DNA of 64,000 nucleotides from Xanthostigma xanthostigma (GCA_963575645.1 OY754464.1:75676948-75740947), one strand, 5' to 3'. Counted from the first letter of the stretch, positions 33,601 through 44,149 are shown. Notes: generated by a model not told the origin, from the letters alone. Numbers and translations are program-made.

Positions 33601-36363
33601 TTTTACATGTAGTCTTATGGAAAATATGTCAATCTAGCATGCAAACGGTACATTTTAATTTTTTGCAAATAACCAAATAATGTCAGCAGTTCCGAAAACT
33701 AACTATGTAAAGCATCGATGTCTTAGGCATATTTTAATATTTTTTCCAATTTAATTAGGAGACTTTTAATCAATAAAAAAAAAAAATTAAACCTTAGCAC
33801 TTTTCGATTATGGACTCTTATTCTTGACAATTTTAACAATTTTAACTGAATTCTCAACTTTTTAATGATTTAATTTTAATTTTTGTTACTTCTAATTTCT
33901 TTTTTTAATTATTTACTGCAAAAAATATGTAAAATACAGATATTTACATAAATTTATTTTTTCTAACCTAACTTTGTACAAAACATTCAAAAGTTCATTA
34001 AGTAAAATACTGAAATAATTAATTAATATTAAAAAAATATATTTATTTATGCCTTTATGACAATAATTTATTGGTATCATCGGCTGATAACCTTTTGTAA
34101 AAATTTATTATGGAAAAGTTCCCATTTAGAATTCGACTTACTTTTGATTGGGACTGTAACGCATCAACCTCCTTAATTCAAATCTCATATTTTGTCACAA
34201 AATTATTTCGATTAGCCATCACTGTACGGAACGAATAGCTGTTTGCACGTTAAAAGCAGTAAAAATAAGCACTGTTTAAGCTGTTTCAGAACGGTAACAG
34301 AACCGTTATAGTCTTGCGCAGTAGCTCAAAAACCGCTACTGCGCAAGACTGACAGTTCTGTTATGTATAATTACACCACATTCAATTCGAGTTGAGTTTA
34401 AATGTATATAAAAATCTCGTGTCACAATTTTGGCCGCGCTAATCTCAGAAACCACTGAATCGATTTTAATGAAATTTTATAAACGTGACTTGCTTGGTGC
34501 GACTTACGCTATAGGATAGTTTTTGACTTGATAACGTCTTATAAATTGATGAAACACCGGCTGCACCCACGAAAAAGTGTCACATTCCGCCTGAGCCTGA
34601 GCGTGCAAGCGAGAGCGCGGTATAAGCGATAGAGAGGCACGATCGGCCCAAGCGTCGGCTTGTACGCATTTCAATGTTTCTTTATGACGTTATCACGTAA
34701 AACTATCGTCAGTAAACCGGCTTTACAGACAAATAATTTTTTATTAAATATTTTGTGCAAAATAACGGTGTTTTCTCCAGAAAAAACGGTTTTAATAACA
34801 TGTAACGACATCTGATAGAATTTACTCAAAGCTATTAGTTCGGAAGGAAAACAAAGAAACTGTTATGGTACCAAGTAGCGACATCTGTTAGATTTCGCTC
34901 AAAGGTATTAGTTCAGAAGCAAATCTGGTACAGTTTGCTCAAAGCTAATAGTTCAGACGCCGGCCCGCAAACTGAATACATTTTGCAAAATTATATCTAT
35001 CGCACCCGGGTGAAACCGGAACAGACCGCTAGTTTTATTTGCAATTTTAATATTTGTTTTTATCTCTTTACAGTATCATCTTTTGATTTGAAGAAAATTA
35101 AAACTACTATAGACAACATGTATTTGGAGAAGCAGAAATTTGAAAAAGGTGACAAGTCGAAAAAAAGTAAGGGAAAAGGAAAAGCTAAACTGAAAATAGA
35201 AGGCGATAATGTAAGTCCTTAAACAACATTTTAAAAATCTTCTAGAAATGTATTTTAAACATTTTCCAGACAAGCGAGTTACAGTCTAAACCCGAATTCG
35301 GTCAATGACCGAAATAAATGCTCAAAACTAGTTTTGACCAACGAATATTGCCCAAACCCGAAATCTTACATTTAAATGGGTATTGACTGTTATAAAAATT
35401 CAATTCAATTGGACAAAACTAGTTCTGTCCATTTTTGATTGCGATTTATTCTTCTGTATTGTTTAGCAGACAGAGGTTTTAATTCAGCTTTCAATAAATT
35501 TGCTTTCTTAACCTCACTTAGTGTAGTAAAGTAATTATGTTTCGTCAAAAAATTAAGTTTCAGAAGCCTCCAATTGCCGAACTAGTTGAGACTCGAATTC
35601 ATCTTGCATTTTTACTTAATTATTGCACTGAATATCCCACATTTATATTAATTATAACATTCAGGGGAACATTTCAATAGATAAAATCGCTTTTCAAAAA
35701 TTTTACAATAACTTTCCGTTTTGAGGTCCCCCGAATCCAAAAAACATATTTTTGAAAAAACTCTGTGCGTCTGTTAGTCTGTGAACACGATACAGGTCAA
35801 ACGGATGAGCGGATTGAAACCAAATTTTAGAAGGATGTTTTGTATGCAAATCTGAAGAGCCCTATCGTTTTTGGGAAAAATCGGCGCATGCGCAGAAGAC
35901 ATATATGCTATAACGGTGTTTTTTATATAATAATGGTATACTTTTCATAACGGCTTATTCTCTTTATTTTTTCATGAAAATCTCATTAAAAAATTTTTTT
36001 TTAAACTTTATAGTTTCGGAAATATTTTGAAAATAAAAAAAAATCAGCCGCTCTTTTGTTTTATGCATCTGTCAGAAATAAACTAGTTCGGCATGCTTTG
36101 ATTAATTTTTACATGACGTGGAACATATTATGTAGGTAACCTTGGCAACGAATAGCAAATATCATATTGAATACTAGCCATTACCCGCGTCACCTCACGC
36201 GATATCAGAAATTTTATTTTCTTTATTATAATCAAATGTCAACATTTTTGAAGTTGGAATGGTCCCGTCGCCTAATTGGCTGGAATTTTTTTATTTGTTC
36301 CAGACACACCTGAATGAATATTCAGCGTATGCAGATTATGATGAATATGATGACTTCATGTAG
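27640..36363 (+). CDS. eIF3j: Translation initiation factor eIF3 subunit J
   Basis: eIF3j binds the 40S decoding centre and helps recruit and recycle eIF3 on the small subunit. Six exons with correct GT/AG borders: 27640-27655, 27769-27860, 30290-30400, 31992-32292, 35074-35210 and 36304-36363, giving 238 residues (human 258). The protein begins MDEDW, with acidic DADDFEPK and ANRWEGEDEDD. A lysine/glutamate-rich coiled-coil stretch follows, then the conserved core with SPEEILAEKLRRQKLQEESD, GIDAMNPSTKEEF and HPDFPTFAEDLIRNI. It ends with the basic KSKGKGKAKLK segment and the characteristic tail DEYDDFM. Frames join exactly at each splice (phases 1,0,0,1,0). Introns 2 to 5 are stuffed with hAT, Tigger, Helitron and SINE insertions, yet all coding motifs are intact. 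Exon 6 is only 60 bp. Confidence 0.96.
27872..28047. repeat. Multiply nested palindrome in eIF3j intron 2
   Basis: Outer arms ATATGTTACGGTAAATGTAA and its complement. Inside are repeated forward and inverted copies of TTTACCGTAAAATGTGCC and GTGTACATTTACCG, so several alternative stems can form. It begins 11 bp after the exon 2 donor. Confidence 0.75.
28130..28895 (-). mobile_element. hAT element remnant in eIF3j intron 2
   Basis: 766 bp with ends TAGAGAATACAATCCC and GGGATTGTATTCTCTA. Flanking octamers GTTGTGAT and GTTGTCAT agree at seven of eight bases. Many ATCCCGGGAT-type motifs cluster at both ends, typical hAT subterminal transposase sites. A broken transposase C-terminus is on the minus strand. 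Confidence 0.88.
28440..28640 (-). pseudogene. Broken hAT transposase C-terminal (dimerisation) segment
   Basis: The minus strand reads RREISLFENGGVRGYHLETA, then after a frame change IPPTKVEPE, a TGA stop, and AFSAAAYVGNKLRS. This is the PxERxFSAxG region of the hATC dimerisation domain, with the stop at the position of the family arginine. Not functional. Confidence 0.75.
28904..29439. other. Unassigned part of eIF3j intron 2
   Basis: No gene seen. A perfect 13-bp hairpin AACCCACAAACTG / CAGTTTGTGGGTT lies around 29200-29232. The open frames here are on the opposite strand and featureless. Confidence 0.35.
29440..30032 (-). mobile_element. Non-autonomous Helitron-like element carrying a tRNA-like sequence
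   Basis: On the minus strand it starts TCTATACTAATATATAAAGC and ends GACGGGACCGCTAG, inserted between A and T, as Helitrons do (5' TC, 3' CTAG, no target duplication). A CACCCGGGTG palindrome about 20 bases before the 3' end serves as the terminal hairpin. A tRNA-like block at 29697-29770 has TAGCTCAATCGGTAGAGC and GGTTTCGAGCC boxes. There is no Rep/helicase. Confidence 0.72.
30439..30720 (+). mobile_element. tRNA-derived SINE in eIF3j intron 3
   Basis: The head contains TAGCGTAGTGGTGAGAGC (A box) and GGGTTCAAATCC (B box). The body includes TTTCCCTTAATAACTCCAGA and AAGATGGTTCCTTGTTCAAG, a conserved arthropod SINE core recalled from several insect genomes. The 60-codon frames here are non-coding artefacts. 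Confidence 0.75.
30950..31456. repeat. Tigger/pogo-type MITE, copy 3, nested in hAT
   Basis: 507 bp, the same family as 341 and 23300 in the opposite orientation, with TA on both sides (30948-30949 and 31457-31458). Confidence 0.85.
31628..31742. repeat. Hairpin nested in the hAT element
   Basis: Arms TATTGCACATTGATCTTTGG and its complement, about 45 bp each, around a short AT spacer. Confidence 0.65.
32539..33460. repeat. Terminal-inverted-repeat element in eIF3j intron 4
   Basis: Ends AAAGGGAGGGTAAGGTTAAT and ATACCTTACCCTCCCC. Interior non-coding; the opposing frames at 33207-33408 are the two strands of one stretch. Class uncertain. Confidence 0.6.
33465..34172. repeat. TTAA-flanked element (piggyBac/Kolobok-like MITE)
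   Basis: 708 bp with ends GGAGGTTGAGCCGTTTTACG and CGCATCAACCTCC, and TTAA on each side (33461-33464, 34173-34176). The left TTAA touches the end of the preceding element. The interior includes a family D fragment at about 33822-33910. Confidence 0.7.
34390..35032 (+). mobile_element. Helitron-like element with nested family A MITE
   Basis: The right end GTGAAACCGGAACAGACCGC then TAG, followed by T, matches the CTAG|T Helitron terminus, with a CACCCGGGTG palindrome just before. GCGCTAATCTCAGAAACCAC near 34437 matches the body of the 29440 element. The left boundary is uncertain. It ends 41 bp before exon 5 of eIF3j. Confidence 0.55.
34519..34742 (-). repeat. Family A MITE, copy 4
   Basis: TTTTTGACTTGATAACGTC at the left, CGGCTTTACAGACAAATAA at the right. 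Nested in the Helitron-like sequence of eIF3j intron 4. Confidence 0.75.
35279..35690 (+). repeat. Repeat family L, copy 1, in eIF3j intron 5
   Basis: Shares CCCGAATTCGG, CAATGACCGAAAT and CCCGAAATCTTACATTTAAA with 50693-51030. The GGACAAAACTAGTTCTGTC motif recurs in both. Non-coding, class unknown. Confidence 0.65.
36070..36303 (+). repeat. Transposon fragment reaching the exon 6 acceptor of eIF3j
   Basis: About 210 bp from AGTTCGGCATGCTTTGATTA to AATTGGCTGGAATTTTT is nearly identical to 36692-36890 in the element downstream. Here the sequence continues as TTTATTTGTTCCAG directly into exon 6. Confidence 0.75.
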
Positions 36364-36429
36364 CGAAACAGTTTTATTATTAATTGTTTTACAGTTGTGT
36401 ATATTTGCTAAGTATGTATAATCATATAT

Positions 36430-36435
36430 AATAAA
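36430..36435 (+). terminator. Poly-A signal of eIF3j
   Basis: AATAAA 67 bp after the eIF3j stop codon. Confidence 0.6.
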
Positions 36436-36879
36436 CGTATTATATTGAATTATAATTAACTGTTTCTGTAATTAACAGTAATAAAACTAGACTTTTAACA
36501 TTGATGCTAATTTTGTATTTCATTGTTTTCTTATAGTCCGGGGGCCAGTAACAGGTTTTTCTTACCAATTTCCGTATGCCTCAAAGACTCGTAAAAAGCT
36601 TTAGACAGTTGTACTATGTAGCATCATGGCCGTCAGCTGCGGCACTATCGGGGGAATAGGTAGCATTATAGCTTCGGAAATATTTTGAAAAAGAAAGTTC
36701 GGCATGCTTTGATTAATTTTTACATGACGTGGAACATAATATTATGTAGCTAACCATGGCAACGAATAGCAAATATCATATTGAATACGATCCATTACCC
36801 GCGTCACCTAACGCGATATCAGAAATTCTTTAATATAATAAAATGTCAACATTTTTTAATTGGTCTCGTCACCCAATTG

Positions 36880-37212
36880 GCTGGAATTTTTGTGTATTTT
36901 GTCAAAAGAAAAATTCAACGTTAAAATTATTCAACGAAGAAAATTTGTGCAAGTGCCGTAATATAGGTACTCACTATTCGGAAAAATAATAATTTAGCAG
37001 CAAGAGATGTAATACTTCCTGAACAACCTAATGATTTTCAACTGTATCATAGCGATTGCTATCGACGTTTTACAGCTTTACCGCCAAAATATCGACGTTC
37101 CCAACTGTCTCTTCTACCACACCCTTTTTTGTATCAGTTGACAATCTTTCCCCCAATATACAAGCAGCTACTGATTTTATTTATTTTAAATATTATAAAA
37201 ACTACCTTTTGA
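36880..37212 (+). pseudogene. Broken N-terminus of a transposon protein
   Basis: In two frames: LCILSKEKFNVKIIQRRKF-like, then after a shift TIRKNNNLAARDVILPEQPN and FQLYHSDCYRRFTALPPKYR. The Cys/His spacing resembles the N-terminal region of uncharacterised insect transposon-encoded proteins. The frame disruption rules out function. Confidence 0.5.
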
Positions 37213-37383
37213 CAAAGTTTCATGTGATAGGGAATGACTGAATTCATATTAATTTCGTCAAGTTCGTATGATCAGCTGACGTAACATCCACCATCATACA
37301 GCCAGCTGACGTTTTTTTTTTATGAAAAATCATTAATAACTATCTTTTGACAAGTTTTCAATCGATATGTAATGATAAAAAAT

Positions 37384-37620
37384 ATTATTCAAATAAATAA
37401 AATTATCGAGTAATTTTTTTCAGACTATACCTATATTGACAAAAAATTATAAATTATAAATCAATATTTCACTAGATGACGTTTATCCAGATTTGGATCT
37501 TCTTTAGAAATAATCTAAAAAATATATAAATTAATTAGTATAATATCTAATTTCTAATAGAATGGAGTTTGAATTATCGAATTTTAATGAAAAATTAATA
37601 ACGAACAATTTTTTAATAAG
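37384..37620. repeat. AT repeat shared with 47836-48075
   Basis: AAATAAATAAAATTATCGAG, then TTTTCAGACTATA, CCAGATTTGGATCTTCTT and TTCTAATAGAATG occur in the same order in both copies. Confidence 0.65.
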
Positions 37621-37864
37621 TAGTCATGGATACCTATGTACCTAACAGACGTTTGTCAAAGATTTGGATATAAAAAATATTATCTTTTTAACTGTGCGTG
37701 GGAGGCTATTCCACCGATACTGGCGCAGCTGACGGCCACTATGCTATATGGTACTACTGTCTGAGCATTTTACGAGTCTTTCAGCCGCGAGGAAATGGAC
37801 GACCTAAATAGGTCGCTGGCCCCCGGACCATTACCTCTTATTGGATATTCAAATTGAAATTTTT

Positions 37865-37985
37865 ATTAAATTATTTATCCTACCCTAGCACTGGCTATGC
37901 CAAGTTGGGTAGGCTAATTCCAAAGAAAGTTTATTTTATTTTGATCTTGAATGTATAACTATTATTGGAATAAATTATTTCTAAT
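37865..37985 (+). mobile_element. LINE 3' tail fragment
   Basis: CCTACCCTAGCACTGGC then CCAAGTTGGGTAGGC matches the 3' end of the LINE at 60428-60460. Only the tail is present. Confidence 0.55.
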
Positions 37986-37997
37986 CCTAAAAGTATT

Positions 37998-38432
37998 AAG
38001 ACCGCTGCACACGAGGCTAGAAACGCTGCTAGGAGTTCTGCTAGCCGGTAGGCTGGGTACGAAGCTGGAAATGACGTCACTGCGGGCTGCCTTGCTAGCT
38101 CAGAAGATAGGTTTTAAAATTAGAACAGTGGCTATTTTCCCTGCTAGATTTGCGGCTAGGTATCAGCAAGAACCAATCAGGAAGCAGTATCTTCACGTGG
38201 GCACTTGAACAAACGCCCACATGGCGTCAGTCAGACAACAGACACGTTTTGCTCTGTGTCTATATTCGAACTGTCACTGTGCGTGCACAAGATCTATCCA
38301 CAAAACAAACTTGAAAAATAGTCTCGTGTGAAGCGAGCGCTTAACAGCAATCAAGAAAACCAGCGCTAGAAAACTAGTAGGCATATCTAGCAAGGAATCT
38401 AGCAGCGTTTCTAGCCTCGGTGCAGCGGTCTT
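37998..38432. repeat. Terminal-inverted-repeat element with AAGACCGCTGCAC ends
   Basis: Ends AAGACCGCTGCACACGAGGC and its near complement, extending over GCTAGAAACGCTGCTAG, about 38 bp. The interior is rich in GCTAG motifs. Non-coding. Confidence 0.75.
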
Positions 38433-38629
38433 TAGGCTAGGTTTTATAGTTTTCAAAAATGTCACCGTTTGAATGGATGTGGGTCTGTTTTTTAATATAA
38501 TTGCTGCTGCATTTATTATTCGATCGAGTAATGCATCTCTATAGTGTTTAATTTACTTGAATATACCAATTATTTAAACCATCCCCTATGACAAAATTTG
38601 AATATCTTGTTTACCCCTGTACAATACGC

Positions 38630-38928
38630 GTCACGAATCTAAAAGACTCGGAAGTTAGATGCGAATGCGGGCTTGCGCTTGTACAGTCTGTTGAAAAACT
38701 ACAAACTCGCAACTCAACAAAACTAAAGTAACAATAACAACTTGACAATAGCGTACTCAACTGTACTTTAAAGCAGGAAAGTGACAAAGGCAACGAGCGA
38801 TCACGGCCAATCACTGACGAGCGCACGTTCCGTGCAGGTATCTGGGAGGTGGTGGGAGTCTCAACGGCTCTAAAATGTGCCTTTGCGACGCTGTTTGTGA
38901 CTAACTTCCGAACGTGGCCCGTATTGTT
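38630..38928. repeat. Repeat family J, copy 2
   Basis: Ends ACAATACGCGTCACG and CGTGGCCCGTATTGT. Nearly colinear with 18059-18379. Confidence 0.75.
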
Positions 38929-39162
38929 TCTCTGTAACGGTTGAGAGTAGGACCCATGTTTATAGGAACTTTTATGTTTATTTTGGGTCCCTGAATACTA
39001 TTTTTTTAAAGCAAAAAAATCGATATTTTTTAAAGTTTTATATCACACTAGAATACTCATGAAGGAAAGTGTCAAGCAAAACATTAATTCCCAAACTAAT
39101 TTTACAAATTCTCTTTCAAAAAGTCTCTCTAAAGTTTATTTTTTAGCCAGGTACTCTACCAG

Positions 39163-39990
39163 GGATCTACCGTATTAATTTAGAATAGAAAAAATACGTG
39201 TGGCACTCGGGGACTGCCGCGGTAAAGCTATTACATATTCTTTTTAGGTCTTTAAGTTTTTCTTCTCTATAAAACGAAAATAGCTAGGTATAAATAGTGT
39301 AATTACACACCAAAACAATTATTCTTTCAAAAAATTTGAACAAAAAGAACGATATTAAGAGTTTGATCATAGAATTTCGCGCGATGTACATTTATATAGA
39401 TATAATATCATATATACTTTCTCTGCACATAACCTAAATAATTTAGGTTATTTTTATAGCAGTATTATATATAAATTAAAAAAAAAATTCAAAAAAAAAA
39501 TACTTCATTTGTGATAATAATAAAATGTATGTGTATAGAGTACTCACTCATTTTCTTTCACTATTTTTTTATCACTTTCTTCATTAATAAATGCACTTTT
39601 GTTTATTCATATTTAAAACACTTTATACACAAATAAAGATAGAATCAGTTATGAGCAGTTAGCAACTAGTCTACACGCATACGTCTAGTCGCACGCACAC
39701 AAACACCGTGCCGAAGTCTGCCGAACTGAAACGACGTTAGACGATGCACGGCTTTCAACGCCGCACCGCTGTGCCGGTCGGAGTGGGGGTGTTAGGTTTT
39801 TTTTCGTTACGGAATTTCTTGATTCGGTCGCCGCGCTCAAAGCCCGCGATAAAAGCTATGCAATAGCTTAAAAAAAAATTTCTAGTTAGCAACGATTATA
39901 CCATATTTGTTTATTAAAAAATGTGGTATAATCGTTGCTAACTAGAAATTTTTTTTTTTATTCTAAATTAATACGGTAGATCCCTTTTAT
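39163..39990. repeat. Inverted-repeat element with AGGGATCTACCGTATTAATT ends
   Basis: The left end near 39163-39195 and right end near 39955-39987 are complementary for about 30 bp. Close to the right end (39867-39952) is a hairpin with arms AATTTCTAGTTAGCAACGAT. Interior non-coding; GC-rich near 39680-39850. Confidence 0.7.
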
Positions 39991-40204
39991 ATACTTTAAT
40001 ACATTTTTCATCAAAATATTGTTTTTTACCATGTCAGATTCAATTTTTAAGCGCCGTGACAGCGTTTTTTCATAAACAAATCAGCTTTTACAAGGGCCGT
40101 GTCAAAACACCACTCTAATTTTTTTCTGAAAGAAGGTTTGACATCTATTTTATGCATAAAAATTGGTCTGTCTGCGAAAAAATGTTTTTTACTATGACAG
40201 ACTT
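39991..40204. other. Short unassigned stretch
   Basis: GACAGACTTCATAAAA at its right side resembles TGAAGTCTGAGAG on the other side of the next MITE. Nothing else seen. Confidence 0.3.
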
Positions 40205-40428
40205 CATAAAAAAAATGGTTGTCTGTAAAGTCGGTTTACGGACGATAGTTTTACGTGATAACGTATTCCGCTCGAATATCATATTTAATAATACATAACC
40301 TAAATATAAGTAGCTGTCAAACTTGGGCCAATTGTGCGCGGAACGTGACACATTTCGGAACGTGACACTTTTTCGTGCATGCAGCCGGTGTTTCATCAAT
40401 TTATAAGACGTTATCACGTCAAAAATTT
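40205..40428 (+). repeat. Family A MITE, copy 5
   Basis: TGGTTGTCTGTAAAGTCGG at the left and GACGTTATCACGTCAAAAA at the right. Confidence 0.8.
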
Positions 40429-41159
40429 ATAACAAATGAAGTCTGAGAGATTTATTGACAAAAATTGTCAGCCAGACAAGTTGTATTAGATAGAAGAGAT
40501 CTTAAACTTTATTTAAAAAAAATTCAGGGAGGTGTTATGAAATGTATTTTCATAAAAAAAATAATTTATAACAAATGAAGTCTGACAAATTTATAACAAA
40601 AATTGTCAACCAGACAAATTTTTTCAAAAATGGTACATTATTTACTACAAATTGTATAAATTTCAAGCAGGTATTTTGGAAAAAAATCATGTTTTTTTTA
40701 AATTCAAAAATTCATAAAAAATAACAATTAACAAATTTTTACTAGTCTGGCGGGCGTAACATGTTTCTTACATGTTTTTCCGCCATTTTCACTTTATAAT
40801 TTTGAGGTGTTCGTAGAAGTAACTTTTTCTGTCATGGGAGCTTGGACTATTATACCTACAACCTACCTACCTACCCAAATAATGGATGTTTATATTTTTG
40901 TGTCTTGATTTTCATGCTCCTGTTATTTCCATCTCACGACTACGCACTAATTAATTTGTATAATTGCAGTGTGCTAATTGCTTGTCGCAGCGGCACAGAC
41001 AGTGTCATTTTTGTCTTAAAACAAATTATACTTGGTCATAAGTCAAACGCTCATCATATAAATAATAAAATGTTTATCTTTTATTCCTTGAGGACAGAAT
41101 ATTTCCCGATGAATAATAATAAATTTGTACAATATGTACTACAAAAATATTTATATTTA
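40429..41159. other. AT-rich stretch with a short duplication
   Basis: TTATAACAAATGAAGTCTGA occurs at about 40428 and 40564, each followed by AAAATTGTC and CCAGACAA. The 127-codon frame at 40842-41225 runs into the Helitron-like sequence and has no domain; not called. Confidence 0.35.
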
Positions 41160-41162
41160 TAT

Positions 41163-41465
41163 AGCGGTTCGTGCCGGTTTCACCCGGGTGCGATAGTAAA
41201 ATTCTGCAAAATGTATTTCGTTTAAGACCCGACGTATGAACTAATAGCTTTGAGCGAATTCTAACAGATGTCGCAGGACACAGACACACGGTTTATTACA
41301 GTAAACGCGGTAGAGACAACAGTAATGGAGCCAATTTTTTATTCCCTATAAATACCTTATTCGGACTATCACGAACATTAAAAAAAATAGTCAAATCGGT
41401 CCAACCGTTCTCGAGTGATACACTTACCAAAGAAAGCATTTAATTTTTATTTATACTAGTGGTCG
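41163..41465 (-). mobile_element. Helitron-like fragment
   Basis: The GGTTTCACCCGGGTGCGATA segment and the following TGCAAAATGTATT are the reverse complement of 34965-35032. The CTAG terminus has decayed to ATAG. A further CTAG lies at about 41457. Confidence 0.5.
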
Positions 41466-41685
41466 AAATTCGACCGTAATTCTAAACATTATTGCAGTTC
41501 TTTTGTAATTATATGAATTTCTCCTGAATCGATTTTACCTGTATTAATTCGTACACGTCGTGATGAAACATATATTGTGCATTTCCCGTCATTAAAACGC
41601 ATGTTTCATAACAATGCATGCGAATTTTCACACTCAAATCGGAGCCATAACTTTTTTCCTTTCCGTATTTCTATCTACATATATA

Positions 41686-42341
41686 CCGGGTGTTTTTTTG
41701 AAACTTTGGACGTTTTTCTTTAAGAATTTTAAGAAAACAAGAGGTTAAATAAAAAAAAAGTTTGAACGAAAGTTGTTGGGTCTCGAGGGGGAAATTGTTT
41801 GGACACAACAACAACCCCCCCTTAGCAGGGGGAGGGGGTGACTTTTGTTTTTCAAATGGGAACCCCCATTTTTTATCATCAAATTTTTTTTGTATGTGGA
41901 AATGAACATCGTTTGTCTGAAAATTTGTTTAATTTAACTTTTTGTTTTTTTTTGCAAATCGCTAATAATGATTTTTTTTAATGAGCGTTTTGGTAAAAAA
42001 CTACGAGCCGAATTCGTTTCCATGGAGAGTTTTTTCCAGAGCCTGCTGATTCTTTTAATGTGTTATCAGTCATTATTAGTGAAAACTAAATTAAAAAAAA
42101 AATCAGGACAAAGATGTTCATTTTCACATATACCTACAAAAAAAATTCGATGATAAAAAATGGGGGTTCCCATTTAAAAAACAAGTCACCTTCTCCCCCT
42201 GCTAAGGGGTGAGGTGGTGGGGGTGGTTATTGTATCCAGACGATTTCCCCCTCGAAATCCAACAACTTTTGTTCGAACTTTTTTTTATTCAATCCGTTAT
42301 TTTTTAAAGAGAAACGCCCGAAGTTAAAAAAAAACACCCTG
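41686..42341. repeat. Mariner-like MITE with about 220-bp inverted ends
   Basis: 656 bp with ends CCGGGTGTTTTTTTGAAACT and AAAAAAACACCCTG, TA on both sides. Long imperfect arms include GGGGGAAATTGTTTGGA and GGGAACCCCCATTTTTTATC. No transposase; the 61-codon frame inside is not meaningful. Confidence 0.78.
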
Positions 42342-42548
42342 TATGACGTATAGAAGATAGTAAATATACTATTTTGTCACCACGGTTTCGCAGTGCAGAC
42401 TAGGGCTTTTTTTAGAAATCCGTACCTCAAAATTAAAAACAAAACCCTGATGGGAATGCTCGTTTTTCAGCTCATATCCTCTTCGTATGTAAAACAGAAA
42501 GCCTGTTATATTTTTATGTACATATTAATATAGACAGAGTATAATATA

Positions 42549-43033
42549 CAGATTGTATCAAATCAAAACGGTCCATAGGACATTCTGTGTGTAAGACAGA
42601 GACGATATATAAAGATCTAAAGCAGTAAGTAAGAATGAGATAAATGATCGCTAATATAGTTACTGTGGTTACGTAAATAAATAATTACGTACACTGTAAA
42701 TCTTTTTACCAATTTATCAATTAAAACAACTACAAATACATTTATTATGTTGGCGGTTGAATTACCACCATAAAACCATTTAATTATTTGGATTTTTTCC
42801 CGAACAGTATAAATAGCCATTTTATCAATAATTTCACTAGTGAACACTGACATTTGATAAAATTGTGATTTTTACTGTCTAAAAACAAAGACGATACTAT
42901 CAGATTGTATAACCATAGTAACTATAAGCGATTATTTATCTCATTCTTACTTACTGCTTTAGTGCTTTATATAATATCGTCTCTGTCTTACACACAGAAT
43001 GTTCTATGGATTGTTTTGATTTGATACAATCTG
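42549..43033. repeat. TA-flanked inverted-repeat element
   Basis: 485 bp with ends CAGATTGTATCAAATCAAAA and its near complement, TA at 42547-42548 and 43034-43035. Arms of about 125 bp include GCAGTAAGTAAGAATGAGAT. An AATTTCACTAGTGAA dyad lies near the middle. Non-coding. Confidence 0.75.
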
Positions 43034-43035
43034 TA

Positions 43036-43689
43036 TAGTTATCTATAGTTTTATACACAAATCCGTTGTTAAAAAAACATTCTACCGTGTTGTGGGATTT
43101 TTTTTAATGGAATACCAATCTTTCTGATGTTGCATGAGAAACCTTTGTTAAAGTAAAAGAAATCTTTTGATGTGTGTAAACAAAAACGTCTGTTTTCTAT
43201 ATACGTACATTCTATATAATAATATACGAAGGAGAAAAGGCCTTTACGCCCTTTAGAAACACGCCGACTGTTTATTATGTATATGTTCACGTTGTTGTGT
43301 ACATTACATTCCTTGCAACCATGTCTTTTGTTCACACGTATGAACTAGTATAATTGGTCCAGTGCCGTTGACGACTGAATAACGTCAGGTCCACCTTAAC
43401 CATATTGTAACAAAACTATTCTTTCTGTGGTGGAGAATATTTATTAACACGCTCACAAACACAAATAACAAACAGATAAATGAATAAACTAAAAGTACTT
43501 CTTTTGTAAAGTAAAATAAAACAATACCGTAACAGAAAAACAACTAAGTAATAAAATAAGAATTCAAAACACTTCACTACTAAAAGTCCATATATACACA
43601 ACACTATAAAAGTCCATATAACACTATAGCACCGAATGTCCCTATAACACTATAACAGTCCATATAACACTAAACATTTATAACACGAT
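43036..43689. other. Intergenic stretch, nothing firm
   Basis: Frames at 43069-43335 and 43416-43604 lack any domain. A run of short tandem-like TATAACACTATA segments lies at 43600-43685. Confidence 0.3.
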
Positions 43690-43880
43690 TGAATTATATA
43701 CACTATAGTATATTTTGCAACTAGTGCGACAATGCCGCACGAGCTGCACATACTATTTTTTATTACGAATTAATTTAAATTAAAATTAAAATTTTACGAG
43801 GAATTAAAAAAAGAAATTAGAAGTAATAAAAATTAAAATTAAATCTTTAAAAAGTTGAAAATTCAGTTAAAATTGTTAAA
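43690..43880 (+). repeat. Repeat family D fragment
   Basis: TATTTTGCAACTAGTGCGAC, GCCGCACGAGCTGCACATAC and the AATTAAAA tract match 15882-16025. Confidence 0.6.
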
Positions 43881-44149
43881 ATTGTCAAGAATAAAAGTTC
43901 CGGCCGGCATACACGAAAAACGAGTTAATACAAATGTGGTAAAATAAAAATAAAAAGAGTCTATTATAAAAGATTCATGAACATTGATCTTCTATTGATC
44001 CACTATGAATTCCTTAAGAGGGCCTCCAGACTTTTTTCGGCCCAGTGCCGCGTATGTTCCAAAGACGACCCTGACACGAACTCAAATTCACATTTTTCAA
44101 TTTGTCGTTTAGTCATGGTTCCAATTCTATGGTACTGTTGCGTGCTCCC

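Larger units (their letters stand above)
36537..37829 (+). mobile_element. DNA transposon remnant with GTCCGGGGGCCAG ends
   Basis: Inverted ends GTCCGGGGGCCAG and CTGGCCCCCGGAC. About 120 bp of each end pairs imperfectly (AAAGACTCGTAAAA, GGCCGTCAGCTGCG). The interior holds a broken transposon-protein N-terminus at 36880-37212 and a nested repeat (37384-37620) shared with 47836. Superfamily unknown. Confidence 0.65.

Noticed and set aside
40842-41225. 127-codon open frame
   Set aside because: Its C-terminal part is Helitron-like repeat sequence, and the rest has no domain.
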